64,000 bases of DNA, from NCBI GenBank assembly GCA_026391455.1, contig JAPLEH010000004.1, forward strand, positions 1 to 64,000, read 5' to 3'. This DNA comes from Bacteroidota bacterium (GTDB lineage Bacteria; Bacteroidota; Bacteroidia; Chitinophagales; Chitinophagaceae). Positions within the stretch are counted from its first letter, which is position 1. Every line of letters begins with the position of its first letter. The notes beneath the pieces were generated by a model that ran no database searches, was not told where the DNA came from, and saw only the letters and a program-made list of their open reading frames with translations. This document shows, piece after piece, positions 35,871 to 44,058 of the stretch. The position numbers and the translations under genes were made by a program.

Positions 35871-37613
35871 TTATTCAAACCGGTAATTGAACCCGGTCCG
35901 GATTATACTTTCCAGGTAGCGTGCATTGTTGGGAGTAATCTCGTCGCCATATTTAAACTGGTTGCTGCTGATAAACGTGCTCCAGGTCAGTTTTTTGGTA
36001 ACTTTCCAGTCGCTATTGAAGGACGCGATCAGGTTATTATTGTTTTTATAGCTGTTCGTTTTTGAATAGTTGTACTGCAACTGCCCGCGCAGGTTCAGTT
36101 TCTTTTTTAAAGCTGGCATACTCAATCCGCTGCTCACCGTAATCAGGGTGAGCTTGAACAAGGGCAACGTATTGCGGAAATACATCACGGTAAAATCAGG
36201 AGAGAGGTCTTTGGTCAGAAAAGTGGGTACATAGGTCAGCAGGCCGGTATGCGTATTGTTGGAGGTGATATTACCGGTAAGTACATCCCGCTCATCGTAT
36301 TTGCTGTAGTTGTAATTGAGGCTCATCAGGTGGATCACTTTATCATTGCCCCATGTATAAGATGGGTTGAGTCCAAAATCATTACTTACATTTTTAATGC
36401 CATAGGGATTGATACCACCCGGTGTTTGAAATCCAAAGTTGTTGAAACTTACATTCAGGCTGAAGTGATCGTCAAACTGAGTGAACCAGTTCAGATTGGC
36501 AATAAATTGTTCCGCTTTCAATGTGTTGCTGGTCACATTGTTTACCCGTTTTCCCAGGCTGGCCACCACATTCATTTTATGCGTACCCGATTTGCTTTTC
36601 CATGCATTGAACCGCGTGTTTAAAGTATAATCGAAGCGGTCGGGAAGCATAAAGGGATAACCCGGCGTTTGAAAGCCGGCACCAATGTATTTTAACTTCA
36701 ACCCGATATCAAAGTTCTTTCCCTTTTTACCAATACCGGCATCTCCTGCATAATCTTTAATCGTGGATGTGTTTCCTTTGATAAAGGGCTTGAACGAAGA
36801 TTTGGAGGAATCCAATGGAAGGGTCATGTCTTTGGTGTAAAGCGATTGCGCCCCTTCCACTTTTACATACCAGCCTTTTTGAAAAAATGTTTTGGCTACC
36901 AGGCTCATGGTAAAACCTTCCTGTGGTTTTACAGAGGGTGGCGGTGGAGAGGCGGAGGCACTGTCATCTTTGGCTTTTACAAAGTTTACGGCAAACTCAT
37001 ATTTATCTTCTTTCATTTTCCCCAATGAAAACATCCAGTTGGTACGTTTATAAGCACCGGTAGTGGCAGGCGGTCCAGTAAAGAAATTAATGCCCTGCTG
37101 TGAAAGCCCGGTAAAGAATTTAATGAAATATCCTTTCGGACGAAGATCAACTCCTGCGCCAAATACACCAATATCACCGGTGCTCAGTTCAGAATAATTC
37201 AGGTATTGCGTGCCCAATAGCAATTCAGCCCATTTGTATTTGGGATTCAGTCCAAAACTGTTCATCGGATTGGTGATGAACTGACCCAGGTTTTGTTTTC
37301 CAATACCGGTATAGGGCCCCGCAAAATTGGTGGGCGTAGTGGCAAAATTAAAATTTACCGGCAGTGAAAAATTTTTGCCAAACTGCATGGTGGGTGTAAA
37401 ATTGAAGCGCAACTGATTCCAGGGTTTACGTGGAGTAAATCCTGTCCAGCCGGTTGGCTTCCGGCTCAGGCCATAATGTTCATAGCTTACGCCGATGGTA
37501 CCGCTGATCTTAAACGGTGGTTGCTTCTTCGTGCTGTCCTGTGCGGAAGCAGTGAACTGCAGCAGTACCAGCAATAATAGCAAATGGTGTTTCTTGTTCA
37601 TGCCTTGGTTCAT
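35871..37613 (-). CDS. Outer-membrane beta-barrel-like protein of the surface locus
   Basis: A 580-aa protein with a signal peptide (ends LLVLLQFTASAQ). The rest is dominated by alternating amphipathic strands with aromatic girdles and ends in a barrel-like NYRFE. The ATG at 37613 overlaps the stop of the 2097-aa gene by 4 bp (ATGA), implying translational coupling and equal or linked output. A start at MNKKHH (37601) is possible. Candidate role: export or surface anchoring of the giant protein, by analogy with SprF and SprB, but it does not look like PorP/SprF by motif. Confidence 0.75.
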   Translation of the reverse strand: MNQGMNKKHHLLLLLVLLQFTASAQDSTKKQPPFKISGTIGVSYEHYGLSRKPTGWTGFTPRKPWNQLRFNFTPTMQFGKNFSLPVNFNFATTPTNFAGPYTGIGKQNLGQFITNPMNSFGLNPKYKWAELLLGTQYLNYSELSTGDIGVFGAGVDLRPKGYFIKFFTGLSQQGINFFTGPPATTGAYKRTNWMFSLGKMKEDKYEFAVNFVKAKDDSASASPPPPSVKPQEGFTMSLVAKTFFQKGWYVKVEGAQSLYTKDMTLPLDSSKSSFKPFIKGNTSTIKDYAGDAGIGKKGKNFDIGLKLKYIGAGFQTPGYPFMLPDRFDYTLNTRFNAWKSKSGTHKMNVVASLGKRVNNVTSNTLKAEQFIANLNWFTQFDDHFSLNVSFNNFGFQTPGGINPYGIKNVSNDFGLNPSYTWGNDKVIHLMSLNYNYSKYDERDVLTGNITSNNTHTGLLTYVPTFLTKDLSPDFTVMYFRNTLPLFKLTLITVSSGLSMPALKKKLNLRGQLQYNYSKTNSYKNNNNLIASFNSDWKVTKKLTWSTFISSNQFKYGDEITPNNARYLESIIRTGFNYRFE

Positions 37614-40600
37614 TTAGTCGTTACAACATAAAATTTACATTCACATTTCTTGCCATCACATAAGCCAACAATCGTGTATTCAAAGGTGCCGGTCAATCCA
37701 AGTGTATAGGTATAATTAAAATTAGGGCCGGTTAATACTTGTGTGGTATTATCCGGTTTTTTAATGGTTACAGTAGGCCCGCTGCTTTTACAATCTTTTC
37801 CATTGCCGTCTTTGCAGGTAAAATTCGGCTGCAGGCTCACGGGAATATTGCCGGAGAATAAATCAATCGTTTCGCCGCAGGCCAGCGTTTTACTGCCGCC
37901 TTCCCATTTCAGCAAAGGTTTAATGGAGCAATTGCAGGCCTTATCATCATGGGGCCCTCCGCCGGGTTTGATGATCACCGTATAGCATACAATTACTTCA
38001 CATTCCTTACAATCCTTATCGCGGAAGGTGAACTTCACACAGATCTTTGCAGTCAGTTCGCAGCAATCAATAATAGATGCCGGTGGCAGCAGGAATGATA
38101 GGTTGATGGAGGATGGTAAAGCAAATGGAGATGTACTGTTCCATACCACTTCCCTGGGGTTTTGATAAATACCTGTGCCGGAAGGGTTGAAAGCGGGCAC
38201 CGTGCTGTTATACATGGTTATCTTCGGAGGTATTGCACCCGCATTGCCCGGCTGGTACATGCTGCCCCAGGCATAAGGATAGGTTTTGCAGCTCAGGCAT
38301 TCATTTTTAAAATTACTGCTCAGTACATAGTCCACCACTTCGGCCCTTATTTCGGTAAAGAGGTTTCCGGGAGGGCCGGATATATTGAACGTTGAATTGG
38401 CGATCGTGGCCGGTGGCGAAGAAAGTGTGGTTAAGGTGGTAACAGGATTGCTCACCGTAATATTATACGGGCAGCAGGTAGTGTCTTTGGGGCAATCCAC
38501 TTTAAAGAACACTTTGCAGCTGTCGCATTTCGTAGTGCCGCAATAGCCATATAATGTTAGTGTATACGTACCTGTTTGCGTAAGGCTGAAATTAAACGGC
38601 ATCGTATTACCAGTGGTTGTTCCGGCAGGGCCTGTAAATACATACTGCACATTACCGGGGCAATTAGTACCCACGCAGGTATAGCCGGCATTTACACTAT
38701 ACGATGTTTTACATTTTACTTCATAGGTCTTATCGCAGTTCAGTTTCACTGGGTTGATCACATTGTTATTACCAATCACTGCTTTTGCATCCGTTGGTGG
38801 TGGTGCGTTTTGCAATTGCGTAAGTGTAATCGGGTTCCACTTGCTGCCTTTACAGTCGCAGGGCTTGTCTTTACATTCTACTTTCAAAAACAGTTTACAG
38901 GTAAGACAAAGTTTACCGCCGCAATAACCATTGATCACCACCGTATAGTTGCCATCGGGCAGGCTGCTGATGGTGAGCGGGGCGGGTCCGCTTTGCACCA
39001 GCACATTCAGTGCATTGTATACAAATACAGAATCTGCACCGGCACAGTTGGTGGGGCAGGCTATCTGGCTGCTGATCACCAGGGGTTGTTTACATTTATC
39101 GCCGGTAATGAGAATGGTGGTCTCCTTCGCGCAATCAATCTTCACCGGTTTATTATTGCCTGTGGCATTAAAGTAATACGAAGGCGGGTCTTTCCAGTAG
39201 CTGCCCTTGCAGCAGTCGGTTTCACAATTAATGATCAGGTCAATGGTGCAGCTGTCGCAGATCTTGCCACCGCACCAGCCATAGAGCGTTAATACATATA
39301 CACTGCTGGTATTGGGCGTGGTAAACGTAAGCGGCGCATTGCCGGTGATTGGTGCGCCCACTCCCGGTTGCAATGAATAAGTAACTTTTCCATTACAGGC
39401 GGTGTCCTTACAGATATAGGATGCATTGATGGTGTAGGTGGTATTGCAATTAAGCGTTTGTGGTTTGTTACAGGTTAAGGTTATAGGGTTGCCAACATTA
39501 GCTTTTACATTAGTCTTCGCCGCGGGTTTTTGTCCTTCGGTCAATTGTATCTCACCCCAATGGCTTTCTTTACAATCGCAGCTGTCGCAGGGCAATACAA
39601 TTATGGAATACTTATCACTGGTATCCTTGCAGCCGGTGGAGGGATCAGTTACCACTATATTATAGGTACCATTTACGGCCGGGGAATAAGAAGGGTTGTT
39701 GCCATTCGTGCCCACGGCATTGCCATTAAAGTACCACTGAATATTATAGTTGGTGGCAAAAGCACCCACTAATGGCAGCGGCGCATAGATGGTAAAGTTG
39801 CCCAGTGAGTCGCGGCAGGTACACGGTATCTTATCACAGAAATGCGGGAACAAATCTGTCGGTGGCCGCCTGTTGATCTTTATATTCTTACTGTTGCTGC
39901 AACCGGTTACCGGGTTGGTATAAGTAGCTGTATATACTCCGGCCGTGGTAACGGTAATGCTGGTACCGGCCGATCCGGTGTTCCAGGTAATATTGCCGGT
40001 ATAGTTGGTAACTGTTAAAGTAATCGGTGTGCCTTCGCATAATGTGGGACTGGCACTGATAACAGGTGGTCCAGGCAGCGGATTCACCACTACCTGTAAT
40101 GAACAGGTGTCTTTGCAACCATATTCATTGGTCAGTATCAGGTTGTATACAGTGGTGGTGGTAACGGTGGCGTAGTAGGCCTGCCCGCTTCCCAGCAATG
40201 TACCATAGTTTCCATTGGCATACCAGTCAGACGTATAATTGTTCAGGTGATTGGGACTGCTGAGTGTAATATAATGCGGGCCCGGTCCGCAAAGTTTAGC
40301 GGAGGGTGAAACAGCAATGATCGCTTTGGGTTTGCTCACCGCTTTTACTTCTACTTTATTGCTGGTACAAGTGCATCCATTGGCACCCGTAACCATTACC
40401 TGGTAAAAACCGGGCACAGCGGTGGAATAAGTCATTGCATTATTCACACCCGGTGCGGGTGTAAAGTTGCCCGGTGATGATTCTACATACCATTGATAGG
40501 CGGTACCCGTTACCGTAGCAGTTAATACCGCCGGCACGCCGGGGCATATAAATGCTGGAAGAATAGTACAGGGCCCTATACCCGGTTTTACATTCAGCGT

Positions 40601-43600
40601 GGTATTGGCAGTGCAGGTATTGCCCAGATCATCCGTAATAGAAAGAGAAACGGGCATCGATGGGTTCGGTGTATTGTAAATATGTGATGTCGGTGTGCTG
40701 TACGCTGTAAAGCCATCCCCAAAGGCCCAGGTGGATGTAATGATATTGAAAGAGGGTGCGCCCACTATATTAAACGCAGTGGAGATACCCGTACACACCG
40801 GCGAAGGCGTGGCACTGATAGCCAGCGGTGCCCAGTTTACTGTTTGTGTGGCAATGGAGGAACAGGTGATGCCCAATGAAGGATCAGTATAATTGATGGT
40901 GAGTGTAATCGTATACGTATTGGGTACGAGAGAAGTATAGCAATGAGCCGGAGGAACATTCGAGGAGGTGGTAACTACCGGACTGCCATCCCCAAAATTC
41001 CATAAATATGTAGCAGTGGCCGATCCGCTGGTGGCCAATACTTTGGAAAGGTTGGTAATATTCAAACAACCATTGCAACCCAGTTTGTAAATAAACGCGG
41101 CCAGCACCGGTATCCTTACAGATGTTATATCACAATTACCGGTACAGTTGGTGGGGTTAGGCGTGGGCGGGCCTACGCAAAACGTTACACAATAATCACC
41201 CGGCTCGGTACTGGGTGGGTATGTATAAGTATACGGCACACCCGATGCACCGGGCGCCGTAGCACCGTTTCCAAAATTCCAGGTTATGGGTGCACCCGAT
41301 GGATTAGGCGTGGTACCGGTAAACGTAAACGTATTGCATCCCGTACGCACCACATTGGTGATCTTCGGCAGGTTTACATCCGGGCAGCAAACTTTATTCA
41401 CCGTAAAATTCAAATACCGCTGACAACCACCATAAGTGGCGATCACATAAAAATTACCATGCGTGGTGGTGGTGTACGTAGCAGCTGTCGCCAGCGGTAT
41501 AGGCGTACCGGAGGGATACACACCATTGTACCATTGATAGGTAATGGTGCCACTGGTAGGTTTGATCACCTGCACACCGATGGTTTGATTGGTGGCTGTA
41601 CCATTGCACACACCCAGTCCGCATTGAACAGGTACAATGATAAAAGGATTTTCAAGAATATACGTTTTAGTAAATGTGCAGCCACCCTTTGTGGCAGTAA
41701 CAGAATACGTAAACGGATACGAGGAAGGTTCGCTCGTTATAGTTATAGAAGGAGTGGTTTGTCCCGTACTCCACAGGTAAGTTGATCCTGGAGGTGCGCC
41801 CGTTACAGTTAGTGTAATACCACCAGGCTGGCACACATCTGTACCCGTTTTGGTAATGGTAAACGTAAACTTGGGATATACCAATATACCGGGTAACGGT
41901 GGTGGATTGCCACAGCCCGTAGTAGCACTGATGGAAGCAGACCAGGGACCTGCGCCCGATGTGCTGCCATGCCATAATACAGTAACGGGGTTGCTGCCGT
42001 GTGGCGATAATATTGTGCCCTGGCTCGAAGGACTAATGGTCCAGTTCACCGGCTCACCGGGAGGCACACCACTTAAGGTATACGTGCCGGTACCATCCAC
42101 ACATACATTCATTGTACCGGTAATGGTACCGATGGTGGCCTGTGCAATATTCTTTATTACCACGGCAGAGGAACAGGCGGGATTACCATTTGAAACAAGG
42201 TATACAGATATCGTTCCGTTCAGTGCCGACCAGTTAATAGATGCACCATCACCGTTTACATTGGTAAAATTGCCCGGTTGAAATAAACCTGCACCGCCCG
42301 TTACACTCCATTCATAATGAAAGCCCGAAGGTGCCGGTGTGCTCATACTGTAAGAATAGGTGGAACCGGTGCAGGCTGTTGCCGGTCCGTTGATCACTCC
42401 CGGTGGTGGCACACCAATCACTTTGATCTTTATCTGTTGTGTATTGGCAATACCACTGTTGCAGTACAAAGAACCTGTTTCATAAACATTCACTGTATAG
42501 TTACCGGCTATGGTAAAGATGGGAGAATAGGTATTACCCGGTCCGCCGCTGGGCGGTATTACACCGGTGTTGGGAGTTACCGTCCAGTTATATGAACCCG
42601 GCGCAGGATTGGCAAACAAATTAGCGGGTGTACCGATGCACAATGTTTTATCATTAAAGGCCTGCCATTTACCGCTGGGGTTAATGGTGAGTGAGCCCGT
42701 GCTGCTGCAGCAGATATGTTTGTTATTCAAATTCACAGTAAGCACATAGGTATTGTTGGCAGGCACATTGGCCCAGTTTATCCATACCGTATTATTATCA
42801 GGATAAGTGCTGAGTACATTTGTGTAGTTCGTGTTGGTAGTGGTGTTCATCAGCGTCCAGGTATAAAAAGTACCGGGCAGCGTGGGCATTGTATACGAAG
42901 TAGTAGATGTATTGCACGGATTGATACTTCCCACAATGATGGGATTGGTGGGAATAATGGGTACCGGTACCGACACAGTACATGCACCACAGGTAGCCTG
43001 CAACTGTCCCTGCGGATTACCATTGCCCCATTGCACCGTTACGCTATCACCAGCCTGGCTCTGTACCGTTCCGCCCGTTACCACCCAGGTGGGATTGGGA
43101 CAGCCGGTGGCATGATAAGTGGAAATAGTTCCTGCACATACCGTGCTTACACATTCAATGGTAAACGTACCGGGTTTGATGGTAACGGTTTTGGTAATGG
43201 TATCAGCACAGCAGGTTTTTACCAGCGGTGTGTCCGGTGCGCCATTTTGCCCCGGCAGGTTTACAATAGAAAAACTGTAGGCCACTAAGGTTACGGTATA
43301 GGTACCGGCACTGGTATATACATGCGTGGGGTTGGTGGCCGAACTGTAGTTATTACTACCGGAAGGGGGATCTCCAAAGTTCCAGGAATAAGCCACGCCA
43401 CCGCCACTGTAGGTAGTGGTATTGGTAAAGGAAATAGTACTGGGTGCGCAAACATTATTGGGGGTAAAGGTGAAATTGGCCACCGGTTTATCCCGTACGG
43501 CTACCGAAAGGCAACTGGTAAACACATTGCCGGAGGGATCAGTAACAGTAAGGGTAAGGGTATAGTTACCGGTTTGTGGCCAGGCAATATTGACAGTAGA

Positions 43601-43903
43601 GGAAGTGGCATTAGGATTAATGGTAACAGCAGCGGGGCCCGTGGCGGTCCAGCTATAGGTCCAGCCGGGCAGTACAATGGAAGATGTGTAGGTATACAGG
43701 TTGTTTACACAAACAGCAATGGGTTTACAACCTTTGCCACCACTGCTGCCACCAGCAGGGTTAGCTTCATCCGGCCGCAAACAATCCGGCGACGTGTATA
43801 AGATATCTACCTGGTTGCAGGACTGTGCCTGCAGTTTACCTGCCATAACCGACAACACTGTCAGCAGCAACACCGTTGTAAATAAATTAATGACTTTTTG
43901 CAT
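37610..43903 (-). CDS. Giant surface protein: PKD/Ig-like array with Cys-rich C-terminal modules
   Basis: A 2097-aa protein with a signal peptide (ends GKLQAQS). About residues 60-1440 are tandem PKD/Ig-like domains, each with the W-x-F-G-x signature or a variant (YSWNFGDPPSG, ITWNFGNGATA, YLWNFGDGSPV, STWAFGDGFTA) and paired cysteines. About residues 1440-2097 are Cys-rich: four copies of a module with a CDCKxSxW-type opening and a GYCGGKxCxxC-type close (nt 39570-39225, 39220-38875, 38868-38493 and 37945-37613), interrupted by one module shared with the 779-aa protein. No type-A or type-B T9SS tail is seen; it ends CECKFYVVTTK. Probably a disulphide-stabilised surface fibre or adhesin. Confidence 0.85.
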   Translation of the reverse strand: MQKVINLFTTVLLLTVLSVMAGKLQAQSCNQVDILYTSPDCLRPDEANPAGGSSGGKGCKPIAVCVNNLYTYTSSIVLPGWTYSWTATGPAAVTINPNATSSTVNIAWPQTGNYTLTLTVTDPSGNVFTSCLSVAVRDKPVANFTFTPNNVCAPSTISFTNTTTYSGGGVAYSWNFGDPPSGSNNYSSATNPTHVYTSAGTYTVTLVAYSFSIVNLPGQNGAPDTPLVKTCCADTITKTVTIKPGTFTIECVSTVCAGTISTYHATGCPNPTWVVTGGTVQSQAGDSVTVQWGNGNPQGQLQATCGACTVSVPVPIIPTNPIIVGSINPCNTSTTSYTMPTLPGTFYTWTLMNTTTNTNYTNVLSTYPDNNTVWINWANVPANNTYVLTVNLNNKHICCSSTGSLTINPSGKWQAFNDKTLCIGTPANLFANPAPGSYNWTVTPNTGVIPPSGGPGNTYSPIFTIAGNYTVNVYETGSLYCNSGIANTQQIKIKVIGVPPPGVINGPATACTGSTYSYSMSTPAPSGFHYEWSVTGGAGLFQPGNFTNVNGDGASINWSALNGTISVYLVSNGNPACSSAVVIKNIAQATIGTITGTMNVCVDGTGTYTLSGVPPGEPVNWTISPSSQGTILSPHGSNPVTVLWHGSTSGAGPWSASISATTGCGNPPPLPGILVYPKFTFTITKTGTDVCQPGGITLTVTGAPPGSTYLWSTGQTTPSITITSEPSSYPFTYSVTATKGGCTFTKTYILENPFIIVPVQCGLGVCNGTATNQTIGVQVIKPTSGTITYQWYNGVYPSGTPIPLATAATYTTTTHGNFYVIATYGGCQRYLNFTVNKVCCPDVNLPKITNVVRTGCNTFTFTGTTPNPSGAPITWNFGNGATAPGASGVPYTYTYPPSTEPGDYCVTFCVGPPTPNPTNCTGNCDITSVRIPVLAAFIYKLGCNGCLNITNLSKVLATSGSATATYLWNFGDGSPVVTTSSNVPPAHCYTSLVPNTYTITLTINYTDPSLGITCSSIATQTVNWAPLAISATPSPVCTGISTAFNIVGAPSFNIITSTWAFGDGFTAYSTPTSHIYNTPNPSMPVSLSITDDLGNTCTANTTLNVKPGIGPCTILPAFICPGVPAVLTATVTGTAYQWYVESSPGNFTPAPGVNNAMTYSTAVPGFYQVMVTGANGCTCTSNKVEVKAVSKPKAIIAVSPSAKLCGPGPHYITLSSPNHLNNYTSDWYANGNYGTLLGSGQAYYATVTTTTVYNLILTNEYGCKDTCSLQVVVNPLPGPPVISASPTLCEGTPITLTVTNYTGNITWNTGSAGTSITVTTAGVYTATYTNPVTGCSNSKNIKINRRPPTDLFPHFCDKIPCTCRDSLGNFTIYAPLPLVGAFATNYNIQWYFNGNAVGTNGNNPSYSPAVNGTYNIVVTDPSTGCKDTSDKYSIIVLPCDSCDCKESHWGEIQLTEGQKPAAKTNVKANVGNPITLTCNKPQTLNCNTTYTINASYICKDTACNGKVTYSLQPGVGAPITGNAPLTFTTPNTSSVYVLTLYGWCGGKICDSCTIDLIINCETDCCKGSYWKDPPSYYFNATGNNKPVKIDCAKETTILITGDKCKQPLVISSQIACPTNCAGADSVFVYNALNVLVQSGPAPLTISSLPDGNYTVVINGYCGGKLCLTCKLFLKVECKDKPCDCKGSKWNPITLTQLQNAPPPTDAKAVIGNNNVINPVKLNCDKTYEVKCKTSYSVNAGYTCVGTNCPGNVQYVFTGPAGTTTGNTMPFNFSLTQTGTYTLTLYGYCGTTKCDSCKVFFKVDCPKDTTCCPYNITVSNPVTTLTTLSSPPATIANSTFNISGPPGNLFTEIRAEVVDYVLSSNFKNECLSCKTYPYAWGSMYQPGNAGAIPPKITMYNSTVPAFNPSGTGIYQNPREVVWNSTSPFALPSSINLSFLLPPASIIDCCELTAKICVKFTFRDKDCKECEVIVCYTVIIKPGGGPHDDKACNCSIKPLLKWEGGSKTLACGETIDLFSGNIPVSLQPNFTCKDGNGKDCKSSGPTVTIKKPDNTTQVLTGPNFNYTYTLGLTGTFEYTIVGLCDGKKCECKFYVVTTK

Positions 43904-43940
43904 GTAGTTAGTTTTATATCATCTTCATGAATAATATTCT

Positions 43941-44056
43941 TTCCCCATTCAACCAATCCCCAATTCCTAATTAACCATTCAACCAATTAACCATTCCCCT
44001 AAGATCCCAATCAACCGGTTAACTAATCTCCAAATCAGTCAATTTCCAAATCATCA
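43941..44056. repeat. Degenerate tandem repeat between the two large surface genes
   Basis: The gap of 155 bp between the 2097-aa and 779-aa genes is filled with imperfect attaaccattcaaccaatta-type units. No hairpin terminator and no gene are seen. Confidence 0.6.
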
Positions 44057-44058
44057 CA

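Noticed and set aside
38576-39292. Plus-strand frame inside the giant gene
   Set aside because: Shadow of the Cys/Thr-rich coding sequence, without its own start context or family resemblance.
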